DNA of 64,000 bases from Marinirhabdus sp963793275 (GTDB lineage Bacteria > Bacteroidota > Bacteroidia > Flavobacteriales > Flavobacteriaceae), in contig CAWBZL010000003.1 in NCBI GenBank assembly GCA_963793275.1, positions 1,302,001-1,366,000 on the forward strand, given 5' to 3'. The notes under the pieces were generated by a model. It had not been told where the DNA came from, ran no database searches, and was given only the letters and a program-made list of their open reading frames with translations. This document shows, in pieces, positions 36,554 to 45,715 of the stretch (within the stretch, counting starts at the first letter, position 1; each line of letters begins with the position of its first letter). The position numbers and the translations under genes were made by a program.

Positions 36554-38587
36554 TTATATAAGTCCGTTGTATTTTCTAATAAACCACTCGGCTGTAAGGA
36601 ACAGAACGATGAGTGCCAGAAGATATTTCCAATCGATTAAAGGTACAATTTTTTGCTCACCTTTTTGTATAGATTGAAATCTATCGTCATTTGTAAGGCT
36701 TTCTATAAGCGCATCTACTTCGTTGGGGAAATAAGCCGCTCCTTTAGTATTTGTCGCTACTCTACGCAATTTCGTTACGTTCGCATTACCAAACTGTTGT
36801 TCTACGTTAAAATCTAGAATAGTAAAAGAACCACTTCTGGCAATGGCTTCGTCACCTACCGCTACTGTATAAGCGTATTCGCCGGCAGGTAAACTATTTA
36901 CATCTACTTCGTAAAAATTATTTTTAAGTAACATAGGAAACACGGTTCGCGCTTTACTTTCCTGATGTACTACTGAAATCGTCAACGAAGCACGCATATC
37001 GAAAACATAATTTTTGTCGAAATACTGTGCTGAAATTTTAATAGGGCTATTATTGTAATAAAAAGACTCATTGCTCACCTCCAGCCTGCTTCTACGTTTG
37101 TTGGAAGCCAGATACTGCACCAATTTTCCTATAAATGCATCAAATTCCTGAAAGTTATTATTTTGAAGAAAACTTTGGGCACGCCATTTCCATATTTCTT
37201 CTGCATCCCATAGGGCGTCACGTTTACCATTTATCTCTGCTGTGGCGAGAAAGGCATTTTCGGTATTAAAGCCACTTACAGTCTGGTTTAAAATCACTTC
37301 GTGAGGTACCGTGATCTGTAACTCCCCGAACAACGTTGGCAAGGGCGGAAAGTTACTAAAACCAATATCTTCCATCGCAAATGCTCCGTAGTTTACATTC
37401 AGCTCTGCGGCTGCATCTTCACGTTGTCCTGTTACTTCTTTTTGAAAAACAGTTTGTGCACTATTCAGAAAATTCCAATCGGTTTTGGTTCCTGATATAA
37501 TGAACGTATTCATTTTAAGCGTTTCAATTTCGTTAAAGAGCGTTGCAAAGCTCCTGTTGGGTTGGTAGAGGATCACTAATTGATTATCTGCCAACTGCGC
37601 AATGGCTTCCGCAGGTTTTGCGAATGTTACCTTACGCTGTTCGTTGGTTTCTATCGCTTTTTTGAACATTCCCATGTCCGGATGTACCATGGCGCTTACC
37701 ACCAGCACATTAGTTGCCTGATCTATTACCTCCACGGCAAACTGTTTGCTGTTGTTCACTTTGTTTTTCTCGTCCTCCAACGGAACTATTTGTGCGGTGT
37801 ATTTTTGTAAGCCAACACGGGATGCAGGAAGTGTGAGGGAAATAGTTTTGGTATTATCGGTTTCTGAAAAAGAAACATTTTCTCTGTGAACAATAGCTGC
37901 ACCTTGCGAAACGATAAATTGCGAGTTTACAGTTCCGGTTCCATTATAGACCAAAATAGCCTCCACGGGAAACTGATTTTTTAAAAATGCATACCTGTTG
38001 GTATTAAGGCGTTCTAATTTTAAGTCGGTATATTTTATAGAATCTCCCAGAATTACCGGGAAAACAGGGTTTTTAAAGGTTGCTGAAGAAAATTCATAAT
38101 CGTTTCCAAGGGTCTGGTTGCCATCTGTAAGAAGCAAGGTTGGTGCAATAGTGTTTTTAAAAACTTCGTTGGTAGCGCTTAATGCTTTTGAAATATTGGT
38201 ATTGGTTTCAGTAAATGTAACCGAATCTGTTGCCTGAAAATCATTTCCGAAGGTGAAAAAAGAAAGGTCGAAGGCGTCATTTAGACTGGAATTCTCTTTC
38301 AGCTTTTCGATAATAGCCGAAACATTGTCTTTCTGATTTAATTCTGAAATAGAACTGGAATTATCTATTACAACGGGTAAGCTAGGCTTTACAATGGTGT
38401 ATGTCTCACTTTTAAATTTCGGATTAATCAACAAAATTAAAATAGCAAACAACGTCAAAAACCGAAGTATCCCGAATACCCACTTCAGCTTACCGCTATA
38501 TGTAGACCTATAGCCATACATAAATACTGCCAATGCAAAAGCAATTACGGCAGCAATAACAATATAAAGAATGGTTTCTGGAGACAT
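36554..38587 (-). CDS. Large membrane protein with VWA-like and immunoglobulin-like regions
   Basis: 677 residues. Two membrane helices at the N-terminus (about 5-25, 39-58) and one near the C-terminus (about 650-668). Between them is a VWA-like stretch beginning P-V-V-I-D-N-S-S-S-I (about 90-99, a D-x-S-x-S MIDAS-like motif) with a later L-L-T-D-G-N-Q-T, then beta-rich regions. The plan resembles BatA/'VWA domain-containing' proteins of Bacteroidota, which act in envelope or gliding-related functions. No closer name is justified. It is followed by the prohibitin-like gene. Confidence 0.7.
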   Translation of the reverse strand: MSPETILYIVIAAVIAFALAVFMYGYRSTYSGKLKWVFGILRFLTLFAILILLINPKFKSETYTIVKPSLPVVIDNSSSISELNQKDNVSAIIEKLKENSSLNDAFDLSFFTFGNDFQATDSVTFTETNTNISKALSATNEVFKNTIAPTLLLTDGNQTLGNDYEFSSATFKNPVFPVILGDSIKYTDLKLERLNTNRYAFLKNQFPVEAILVYNGTGTVNSQFIVSQGAAIVHRENVSFSETDNTKTISLTLPASRVGLQKYTAQIVPLEDEKNKVNNSKQFAVEVIDQATNVLVVSAMVHPDMGMFKKAIETNEQRKVTFAKPAEAIAQLADNQLVILYQPNRSFATLFNEIETLKMNTFIISGTKTDWNFLNSAQTVFQKEVTGQREDAAAELNVNYGAFAMEDIGFSNFPPLPTLFGELQITVPHEVILNQTVSGFNTENAFLATAEINGKRDALWDAEEIWKWRAQSFLQNNNFQEFDAFIGKLVQYLASNKRRSRLEVSNESFYYNNSPIKISAQYFDKNYVFDMRASLTISVVHQESKARTVFPMLLKNNFYEVDVNSLPAGEYAYTVAVGDEAIARSGSFTILDFNVEQQFGNANVTKLRRVATNTKGAAYFPNEVDALIESLTNDDRFQSIQKGEQKIVPLIDWKYLLALIVLFLTAEWFIRKYNGLI

Positions 38588-38720
38588 TTAAGGTGCGAGT
38601 TACGAACGGATGAGGTACGAACTAAGTTATATTGAAAATAAGTTTAGAGTTGATGTGTTGAGACGTTGAGAAAAAAATTTCCTTCCTTTTTTCTAGCTAT
38701 CGTCAACCACCTACCACCCT

Positions 38721-39467
38721 TTATGTAAGCATTCCACCATCTACGTTCAGGACTTGCCCTGTTACGTAACTAGACATATCGCTTCCTAAGAAAACGCACA
38801 TATTGGCGATATCTTCCGGAGTTCCTCCTCTTTTTAATGGAATGGCATCTCTCCAGGATTGTACGGTCGCTTCGTCCAGCTTACCAGTCATCTCAGTTTC
38901 AATGAATCCTGGTGCAATGGCATTACAACGAATGTCACGGGAACCTAATTCCAACGCAACAGACTTGGTAAACCCTAAAATACCTGCTTTAGAAGCGGCA
39001 TAATTGGTCTGCCCGGCATTTCCCTTCACTCCTACTACAGAACTCATATTAATAATAGAACCTTTGCGCTGCTTCAACATTGTGCGTTGTACTGCTTTGG
39101 TCATATTAAAAACCGATTTTAGGTTCACCTCGATCACTTTGTCGAAATCTTCTTCAGAAATACGCATCAAGAGGTTGTCTTTGGTAATTCCGGCATTGTT
39201 GATGAGTATATCAATACTTCCAAAATCTTCCATAACCTGAGCGGCCAATTCCTGTGACTCGTTAAAATTTGAAGCGTCACTTTTGTAGGCTTTGGCTTTA
39301 ATTCCGTTTTTAGAAACTTCTTCAGCCAGTGCTTCGGCAGCTTCGGCGCTTGAGTTATAGGTAAATGCTATGTTTGCACCGTGCTGGGCGAATACTTCTA
39401 CGATTCCTTTCCCAATACCACGGCTTCCTCCGGTGATAATGGCTGTTTTTCCTTCTAGTAACTTCAT
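38721..39467 (-). CDS. fabG: 3-oxoacyl-[acyl-carrier-protein] reductase
   Basis: 248 residues, a short-chain dehydrogenase. NADPH loop T-G-G-S-R-G-I-G-K-G near 11-20; N-N-A-G near 89-92; catalytic Ser in M-S-S-V near 140; Y-A-A-S-K with Tyr and Lys near 154-158. It reduces 3-ketoacyl-ACP in fatty-acid elongation. The full-length FabG pattern, including the C-terminal G-Q-V-L-N-V-D-G-G, supports FabG over other SDRs, though the genomic context does not contain other fab genes. Confidence 0.93.
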   Translation of the reverse strand: MKLLEGKTAIITGGSRGIGKGIVEVFAQHGANIAFTYNSSAEAAEALAEEVSKNGIKAKAYKSDASNFNESQELAAQVMEDFGSIDILINNAGITKDNLLMRISEEDFDKVIEVNLKSVFNMTKAVQRTMLKQRKGSIINMSSVVGVKGNAGQTNYAASKAGILGFTKSVALELGSRDIRCNAIAPGFIETEMTGKLDEATVQSWRDAIPLKRGGTPEDIANMCVFLGSDMSSYVTGQVLNVDGGMLT

Positions 39468-39604
39468 ATTTCTTATTTCTTCCGCAAAAGCGAAATTATT
39501 ACTATTATTATTTATTATTATTCAGTTATTCCAAGCTTTATCTTGTATTCTCTGCTATAAACTTTATAGTTAACGAAGCTTGAATTCACAATAATATCAA
39601 ATAT

Positions 39605-39634
39605 AAAAAAAGCCCTACGATTATGTAGGGCTTT
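39605..39634 (-). terminator. Terminator of sucD
   Basis: A perfect 10-bp stem AAAGCCCTAC/GTAGGGCTTT (39609-39618, 39625-39634) follows an A-run on the plus strand. It lies 47 bases downstream of the sucD stop. Confidence 0.85.
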
Positions 39635-39645
39635 GTGCTATTATT

Positions 39646-39673
39646 TATCCCCTCGACCGCGCTCAGGGTGACA
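39646..39673. repeat. Dispersed repeat copy (CTGAGCGCGGTCGAGGGG type)
   Basis: Minus-strand text GTCACCCTGAGCGCGGTCG is the best-preserved copy in the window of a common Bacteroidota intergenic repeat. It lies between sucD and its terminator. Shorter degenerate copies are at about 19288 and 28027. Confidence 0.5.
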
Positions 39674-39680
39674 AAGAGTG

Positions 39681-40553
39681 TTATCCTAAAACCTCAGCCA
39701 TTTTCTTTCCTATTTCAGCTGGAGAATCTACTACGTGGATGCCACACTCTCTTAATATTTTCTTTTTCGCTTGTGCAGTGTCATCGCTTCCGCCTACAAT
39801 AGCACCTGCGTGCCCCATTGTTCTTCCTGCCGGTGCGGTTTCACCTGCAATAAATCCAACAACTGGTTTTTTACTTCCGCTGGCTTTATACCAACGTGCT
39901 GCTTCTGCTTCTAACTGTCCTCCAATTTCACCGATCATGACAACAGCTTCGGTTTCCGGGTCGTTAATTAACAACTCAACAGCATCTTTTGTGGTCGTTC
40001 CAATGATTGGATCTCCACCAATACCAATGGCAGTGGTAATTCCCAGACCTTGTTTTACAACCTGATCTGCAGCTTCATACGTAAGTGTTCCGGACTTTGA
40101 AACAATACCAACCTTCCCTTTTTTGAACACAAATCCTGGCATAATACCAACCTTTGCTTCACCGGGCGTAATTACACCCGGACAGTTAGGACCAATTAAA
40201 CGACAATCTCTGTCTTTAATATAGTTTGCCACTTTAATCATATCTCCTACCGGAATTCCTTCTGTAATAGTGATAATGACCTTTATACCTGCGTCTGCTG
40301 CTTCCATAATAGCATCTGCAGCAAATGCCGGTGGTACAAAAATAATTGAGGTATCTGCACCAACTTCTTTTACAGCTTCGGCGACAGTGTTAAAAACAGG
40401 CTTATCTAAGTGTTTTTGCCCCCCTTTTCCAGGAGTAACACCACCAACAACATTGGTTCCGTATTCTATCATTTGCCCAGCGTGAAACGTTCCTTCACTT
40501 CCTGTAAAGCCTTGTACAATTATGTTTGAATCTTTATTTACTAAAACACTCAT
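39681..40553 (-). CDS. sucD: Succinate-CoA ligase, alpha subunit
   Basis: 290 residues. The CoA-binding Rossmann domain begins I-I-V-Q-G-F-T-G-S-E-G near 11-21. The phosphohistidine is in G-H-A-G-A-I-V near residue 245. The I-G-P-N-C-P-G-V motif is near 121. It makes ATP or GTP from succinyl-CoA in the TCA cycle with SucC, which is not in this window; separate sucC and sucD are usual in Flavobacteriaceae. It has a candidate promoter and a terminator of its own, so it is monocistronic. Confidence 0.97.
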   Translation of the reverse strand: MSVLVNKDSNIIVQGFTGSEGTFHAGQMIEYGTNVVGGVTPGKGGQKHLDKPVFNTVAEAVKEVGADTSIIFVPPAFAADAIMEAADAGIKVIITITEGIPVGDMIKVANYIKDRDCRLIGPNCPGVITPGEAKVGIMPGFVFKKGKVGIVSKSGTLTYEAADQVVKQGLGITTAIGIGGDPIIGTTTKDAVELLINDPETEAVVMIGEIGGQLEAEAARWYKASGSKKPVVGFIAGETAPAGRTMGHAGAIVGGSDDTAQAKKKILRECGIHVVDSPAEIGKKMAEVLG

Positions 40554-40645
40554 AGGATTATTATCTATTACTATATCAATGGCTTCGCCATCTTTATTGT
40601 TTGTTATTATTTTTTATGTAATTCATTTTAAAAAATTACAGTGTG

Positions 40646-40674
40646 CAAAGATACCAAATTGGCGTTGCAATTAA
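40646..40674 (-). promoter_or_regulatory. Candidate promoter of sucD
   Basis: An exact minus-strand -7 box, TATCTTTG (40653-40646). TTA at 40674-40672 gives an 18-base spacer (TTG at 40670-40668 gives 14, too short). The leader would be about 85 bases. Confidence 0.5.
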
Positions 40675-40680
40675 AAGATT

Positions 40681-41094
40681 TTATACTTTAACTCTGTGGT
40701 AAGATTTAGTAGTGTCGTCATTATCGGTTACGGGCTGGCTTACCTGATGGCCACGGAATAGTTTTCCATCTTTTATTTCCCAGATACAGATAAAATGAGC
40801 TATTCCCAACTCTTCATCCTGATTCTCTACTGTGCGCACATAATATTTATAACGAATTGTCACGTAGTTTTGATCTTCTAACAAGTGACTTACTTCTATC
40901 CTGATATCATGGTAGTTACGCCGTATTTCATTAAAAAATTCTTTGAGTTCTTTATAATGTAAAATGGTTAACCCATCTGTACTGTTCCATATAAGCTCAA
41001 TATCTTTATGAAAAAAAGTTTCTAAGAATGTAGTATCTTTTAAAAGATCTGCGTTATAAAAATTTCTAACTACTTGTTTTGCTGAGTTACTCAT
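40681..41094 (-). CDS. NTF2/SnoaL-like protein
   Basis: 137 residues with the cone-shaped alpha-beta fold pattern: helix start S-A-K-Q-V-V-R-N-F-Y, a long strand with I-E-L-I-W-N-S-T, and I-R-Y-K-Y-Y-V, ending W-E-I-K-D-G-K-L. SnoaL/NTF2-like proteins include isomerases and many without enzyme activity. No catalytic residue can be assigned. Its start overlaps the stop of the LpxD-like paralogue by one base, so they are coupled. Confidence 0.7.
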   Translation of the reverse strand: MSNSAKQVVRNFYNADLLKDTTFLETFFHKDIELIWNSTDGLTILHYKELKEFFNEIRRNYHDIRIEVSHLLEDQNYVTIRYKYYVRTVENQDEELGIAHFICIWEIKDGKLFRGHQVSQPVTDNDDTTKSYHRVKV

Positions 41095-42029
41095 TATAAA
41101 TTATCTAATTTTTCAATTATATCTGGAATTAGCCTGATGGAGGCCAGTTCTTTATATTTTTTTCTGAAATCGTCTGCGGGGGTCCCAAAATACGATTTAT
41201 GACCAGGCAAGGATTTACTCACCCCGCTCTGTGCCGAAATTACTGCTTTTTCTCCAATAGTAACACCGCTGGTGATCCCAACCTGTCCCCAAATAGTGAC
41301 AAAGTCTTCAATGAGTACGCAGCCTGCGATCCCAACCTGTGAAGCGATTAAACAACGACTTCCAATAACGGTATCGTGACCAATGTGTACCTGATTGTCT
41401 ATTTTGGTGCCTTCGCCAATGGTTGTAGATGCTGTTACGCCTCTATCTATAGTACACAACGCTCCAAGATCTACGTGATCTTTAAGGACTACATTACCGC
41501 CACTTACTAATTTATCGAACTTTTCTGGTCTGTTTTTATAGTAAAATGCATCACTTCCTAATACAGTACCTGCATGAATCGTTACATTGTTTCCAATAAC
41601 GGTATTATCGTAAATAGTAACGTTGGGATGAATTAAACAATCATCACCAATAGTAACATTATTACCCACAAAAACATTTGGCTGTATTACCGTATTCTTA
41701 CCAATTTTGGCCGAGTCTGCAATAACTGCCCTCGCCATGATAAAAGGATTAAAATGTTTGGTTAATTTATTAAAATCCCGAAACGGGTCATCACTAATTA
41801 AAAGTGCTTTCCCAACAGGACATGTTACTTCTTTATTAATAAGGATAATGGTGGCAGGAGATTGCAGCGCTTTATCGTAATACTTGGGATGGTCTACAAA
41901 AACGATATCACCAGGTTGAACTACGTGAATTTCGTTCATTCCCAGCACTGGGAAACCAGCATCACCCACAAAGTCGCAATCTAAAATAGTTGCAATGTCC
42001 TGAAGCGTTTGTGGATTGTTGAATTTCAT
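41094..42029 (-). CDS. LpxD-like acyltransferase (second paralogue)
   Basis: 311 residues. The N-terminal uridine-binding-like domain (about 1-95) is followed by a left-handed beta-helix of hexapeptide repeats (about 100-270), with the His-containing repeat H-I-G-H-D-T-V-I-G that holds the catalytic His in LpxD. It is shorter than the clear LpxD at 45708-46733 (341 residues) and lacks its C-terminal helices. It may acylate another UDP-sugar, or another position. It is annotated as 'UDP-3-O-(3-hydroxymyristoyl)glucosamine N-acyltransferase' in related genomes, but substrate specificity is not proven by the sequence. Confidence 0.75.
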   Translation of the reverse strand: MKFNNPQTLQDIATILDCDFVGDAGFPVLGMNEIHVVQPGDIVFVDHPKYYDKALQSPATIILINKEVTCPVGKALLISDDPFRDFNKLTKHFNPFIMARAVIADSAKIGKNTVIQPNVFVGNNVTIGDDCLIHPNVTIYDNTVIGNNVTIHAGTVLGSDAFYYKNRPEKFDKLVSGGNVVLKDHVDLGALCTIDRGVTASTTIGEGTKIDNQVHIGHDTVIGSRCLIASQVGIAGCVLIEDFVTIWGQVGITSGVTIGEKAVISAQSGVSKSLPGHKSYFGTPADDFRKKYKELASIRLIPDIIEKLDNL

Positions 42030-42052
42030 ATTAAAATTTGAATATCAAATAT

Positions 42053-42087
42053 AAAAAATCCCTTCGCATTTTAAGGTGTGAAGGGAT
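42053..42087 (-). terminator. Terminator of the secreted DUF2846-like gene
   Basis: An 11-bp stem with one wobble (42058-42068, 42077-42087) is preceded by an A-run on the plus strand. It separates this gene from the LpxD-like paralogue. Confidence 0.75.
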
Positions 42088-42162
42088 AATATTATGTACT
42101 ACCAAAGTATAGATTTTTTAAATGAATACCGCGATTTTACGTAAAATCTTCTTGTAGTGTAT

Positions 42163-42729
42163 CTAATTCTTTGAAATATACTCCATTTCTGGCGTGATGT
42201 TTATTATTTTTTTATTCTTTTTACGTTTCTTAATTACAGATCGCATACTGCTGTTAATAACGTCCTGCATGCCTTCTTTGTCTTCTTCAAGCTCTGCTGC
42301 TAAAAATTCTTTTTCGTCGGTTTCTGAAAGTATTTTTTCAATTCTTTTCATCTGCTTCTCATCTTCAAAATCGACTTCTTTAAATTTTACTGCTGAAGAA
42401 AACGCACCCATTGTAGGTTTTACTTCAACTATATAAACACTATTTGGTTTAAGGTTTGCTTCAACAACATCCAGGTTTTCGGCTTTTACCCAAAAGAAAG
42501 TCTGACCCGGTTCTGTTTCGTGTCTTATATACCCAGTGCCTTGAAACTTTCCTAAGTAATCACTTTTTTCAAAAAACCTGAAATTTATCCAGGCACCTGT
42601 ACCGGGAGTTCTTACAAAATAAATTGTCGCCTTTCCGCTTTCAGAAGATTCAACAGGTAAGTTTTGTGCATTTCCTCCAGTTGAGAATATACATACTAGT
42701 AAAATAAGTAGTGGGGCTAACTTTTTCAT
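42163..42729 (-). CDS. Secreted DUF2846-like protein
   Basis: 188 residues: signal peptide 1-21 (ends G-N-A-Q), then a beta domain (about 30-110) with K-A-T-I-Y-F-V-R and the typical P-G-Q-T-F-F-W-V-K pattern near 75-83 of DUF2846 proteins, and a charged helical C-terminal part (about 120-180). DUF2846 proteins are exported and of unknown function. It is monocistronic between efp and a terminator. Confidence 0.6.
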   Translation of the reverse strand: MKKLAPLLILLVCIFSTGGNAQNLPVESSESGKATIYFVRTPGTGAWINFRFFEKSDYLGKFQGTGYIRHETEPGQTFFWVKAENLDVVEANLKPNSVYIVEVKPTMGAFSSAVKFKEVDFEDEKQMKRIEKILSETDEKEFLAAELEEDKEGMQDVINSSMRSVIKKRKKNKKIINITPEMEYISKN

Positions 42730-42807
42730 ATAAAATTTGGGTATAGTATTTAAAAAGACTGTAATGATTTTGAGTGTGATGGAATATTATTATTACTTTC
42801 CTGAAAT

Positions 42808-43374
42808 CTACTCCTTAATCCGTTCCTGGTATTGCCCTTTTTCGGTATCTACTCTAATTTTGTCGCCTTCATTAATAAACAACGGTACATTTACCTCAGC
42901 TCCTGTTTCCATGATGGCTGGTTTGGTTGCATTGGTCGCTGTATTTCCTTTTACACCCGGCTCTGTGGAAGCTACTTGCAGAATAACGTGTGCCGGCAAG
43001 TCTACCGAAAGTGGTGCGTTGTCTTCAGTATTAATTAAAACTGTAACTATTTCGCCTTCTTTCATTAACTCTGGTGAGTCCAGGGCGTCTTTTAATAATC
43101 TAATTTGAGAATAATCCTCCTGATTCATAAAATGATACCAATCCCCTTCGTTATACAAAAACTGAAATTTATGTGTCTCCACACGTACGTCTTCAATTTT
43201 ATGACCTGCCGAAAAGGTATTGTCTATAACTTTCCCGTTGGTAACACTTTTAAGTTTTGTTCTTACAAACGCGGGGCCTTTTCCAGGTTTTACGTGTAAA
43301 AATTCTATGATTTTATAAATATCGTGATTATAGTGAATACACAATCCTTTTCTAATGTCTGATGTTGATGCCAT
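42808..43374 (-). CDS. efp: Translation elongation factor P
   Basis: 188 residues from the ATG at 43374, the standard length; an upstream in-frame ATG at 43392 adds only six non-conserved residues. It rescues ribosomes stalled at proline runs. The modification-site loop reads K-P-G-K-G-P-A, with the conserved Lys at residue 32. Domains I-III are complete, ending I-R-V-D-T-E-K-G-Q-Y. It lies 151 bases downstream of lpxA in the lipid A gene group, an order seen in other Flavobacteriaceae. Confidence 0.97.
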   Translation of the reverse strand: MASTSDIRKGLCIHYNHDIYKIIEFLHVKPGKGPAFVRTKLKSVTNGKVIDNTFSAGHKIEDVRVETHKFQFLYNEGDWYHFMNQEDYSQIRLLKDALDSPELMKEGEIVTVLINTEDNAPLSVDLPAHVILQVASTEPGVKGNTATNATKPAIMETGAEVNVPLFINEGDKIRVDTEKGQYQERIKE

Positions 43375-43525
43375 ATTTTTACTCCGCTCCATATGCCGCG
43401 GATAGCTTTTATTAGTAATTAATTTAAATAGATTTCGATTTTCAGTCAGTTATCGTCTTTATTTCAAAATAACTTTCTGAATAAATTTTGCAATGCCTAA
43501 AAATTTCAAAAATTATATCGAATAA

Positions 43526-44309
43526 TTAGTTCTGAAAATACCCTTTCATAATCCCTCGTTTAGCATTTTTAATAAACTGAAGGATCTCGTCGCGTTCTGG
43601 AGTTGCTTCCATTTCGGCTTCAATAATCTCAGAAGCCTGGGTTGTATTATAGGTCTTTTGGTATAAAATACGATAGATATTCTGAATTTCCTGAATTTTA
43701 CTGGACTCGAATCCGCGGCGTCTTAATCCTATAGAATTAATTCCTACATAAGACAAAGGCTCACGCGCAGCTTTTACAAATGGCGGAACATCTTTTCTAA
43801 CCAGAGATCCTCCTGTAACAAATGCGTGATTACCAATCATACAAAACTGATGCACGGCAGTCATCCCTGCAAGAATTACGTGGTTTCCAACAGTAATATG
43901 CCCTGCCAGAGTGCTGTTATTCGAAAATATACAGTTATCACCCACAAAACAATCGTGGGCAATGTGACAGTATGCCATGATAAGACAATTGTTACCAATA
44001 ACGGTTTTACCTCTGTCTATGGTACCCCGGTTTACGGTAACATATTCTCTAATAGTCGTGTTATCGCCAATCTCGGCTGTAGTTTCTTCATCCTGAAATT
44101 TAAGAGCCCTGCGGAATAGCAGAAATCACCGCTCCAGGAAAAATATTACAATTTTTTCCAATACGGGCACCTTCCATAATGGTCACATTAGAGCCAATCC
44201 AGGTTCCTTCTCCAATTACAACATTGTTATGTATCGTTGTAAACGGCTCTATCACCACGTTTTTGGCAATTTTTGCCCCTGGGTGTACATACGCTAACGG
44301 TTGGTTCAT
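43526..44309 (-). pseudogene. lpxA: UDP-GlcNAc O-acyltransferase, reading frame broken by one base
   Basis: LpxA adds a 3-hydroxyacyl chain to UDP-GlcNAc, the first step of lipid A synthesis. The first frame (44309-44100) stops after A-I-P-Q. The second frame resumes L-K-F-Q-D-E and runs to 43526 through the catalytic H-I-A-H-D-C region, M-T-A-V-H-Q-F and G-L-R-R-R-G-F. The break is at 44107-44109, three G on the minus strand where two restore the frame. The joined protein has 260 residues, the normal length. Lipid A synthesis is usually essential, so a real frameshift would be surprising. Overlaps the LpxC-FabZ stop by four bases. Confidence 0.93.
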
Positions 44310-45715
44310 GTGTTCTTGGTTTTTACGATCTGAGCCATTAACTCGGCTTCTGTTACTAATTTATCATTGGCGTATGCATTTCCTTGCATATGCACAATAC
44401 CCCTTCTTATTGGAGTAATTAATTCTAATTTAAAAAACAGCGTATCTCCTGGATTAACCTGTTGTTTAAATTTCACATTATTTATTTTCATAAAAAATGT
44501 AAGGTAATTTTCAGGATCCGGAACGGTGCTTAATGCCAGAATTCCGCCTGTTTGTGCCATCGCTTCTACAATAAGAACTCCGGGCATTACTGGTGCTCCC
44601 GGGAAGTGTCCTACAAAGAACGGCTCGTTCATAGTTACATTTTTTAACCCAATAACACTGCTGTCTGTTAGCTCTAAGATTTTATCTACCAATAAAAATG
44701 GCGGGCGGTGTGGCAACATAGCCATAATAGCATTTACATCTTTTACAGGTGTTGCGTGTGGATTAAATTTGGGGATATTGTTTCGCTTTTCAAACTTTAT
44801 ACGCTGAGAAAGTTTTTTTGCAAATTGCGTATTTACAAAATGCCCTGGCTTATTTGCAATTACCTTTCCGCGAATACGAGTTCCTACCAAAGCCAAATCG
44901 CCAATTACATCCAGCAACTTATGCCTTGCTGCTTCGTTAGGATAGTGTAATGTAAGGTTGTCCAGTATTCCGTTTGGTTTTACTGAAATTTTATCTTTTT
45001 TGAAAGCTGAACGTAACTTCTCCATAGTTTCCGGAGAAAGTTCCTTGTCTACATAAACAATAGCATTGTTTAAATCGCCGCCTTGAATAAGACCGTGATC
45101 CAGCAGCATTTCAATTTCGTGTAAAAAGCTGAAGGTTCTCGCATCTGCAATATCGTTTTTGAAATCTTTCAGGTCTTTAAGCGATGCATTTTGCGTTCCC
45201 AACACCTTGGTTCCAAAATCTACCATAGTAGTTACCTGATAATTATCTGCAGGAATTATGGTGATTTCACTTCCGGATTCTTCATCTGTATATGAAATTA
45301 CTTCGGTAACCACATACTCATTTCTTGGCTGGTCCAGCTCAACTATACCGGCCTTTTCAAGAGCTTCCACAAAATATTTGGAAGAGCCATCCATAATAGG
45401 AGGTTCCGATGCGTTTAGCTCCAGTATACAATTATCAACCTGCATTCCTACCAAAGCAGCTAAAACGTGCTCCGATGTCTGAATCTTTACCCCACGCTTT
45501 TCCAGATTGGTACCGCGTTGCGTATTTACCACATAATTAGCGTCTGCTTCAATTACAGGGTTTCCTTCCAGATCTACCCGGGTAAATGTGTACCCATGAT
45601 TGGCGGGAGCAGGTTTAAATGTGAGTTTTACCTCTTTACCAGTGTGAAGTCCCACTCCTGTGAGCGTCACATCTTTTGCGATCGTGGTTTGCTTTGGTGC
45701 GTTACAATCAGTCAT
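44306..45715 (-). CDS. lpxC-fabZ: Bifunctional LpxC deacetylase / FabZ dehydratase
   Basis: 469 residues. The N-terminal LpxC (about 1-305) deacetylates UDP-3-O-acyl-GlcNAc using zinc; its ligands are likely H in T-S-E-H-V-L and H plus D in H-K-L-L-D-V-I-G-D. The C-terminal FabZ hot-dog domain (about 315-465) has L-P-H-R-P-P-F-L-L-V-D and G-H-F-P-G-A-P-V-M-P-G-V and dehydrates 3-hydroxyacyl-ACP. The fusion is typical of Bacteroidota and links competing uses of hydroxyacyl-ACP. It overlaps lpxD by eight bases and lpxA by four. Confidence 0.96.
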   Translation of the reverse strand: MTDCNAPKQTTIAKDVTLTGVGLHTGKEVKLTFKPAPANHGYTFTRVDLEGNPVIEADANYVVNTQRGTNLEKRGVKIQTSEHVLAALVGMQVDNCILELNASEPPIMDGSSKYFVEALEKAGIVELDQPRNEYVVTEVISYTDEESGSEITIIPADNYQVTTMVDFGTKVLGTQNASLKDLKDFKNDIADARTFSFLHEIEMLLDHGLIQGGDLNNAIVYVDKELSPETMEKLRSAFKKDKISVKPNGILDNLTLHYPNEAARHKLLDVIGDLALVGTRIRGKVIANKPGHFVNTQFAKKLSQRIKFEKRNNIPKFNPHATPVKDVNAIMAMLPHRPPFLLVDKILELTDSSVIGLKNVTMNEPFFVGHFPGAPVMPGVLIVEAMAQTGGILALSTVPDPENYLTFFMKINNVKFKQQVNPGDTLFFKLELITPIRRGIVHMQGNAYANDKLVTEAELMAQIVKTKNT

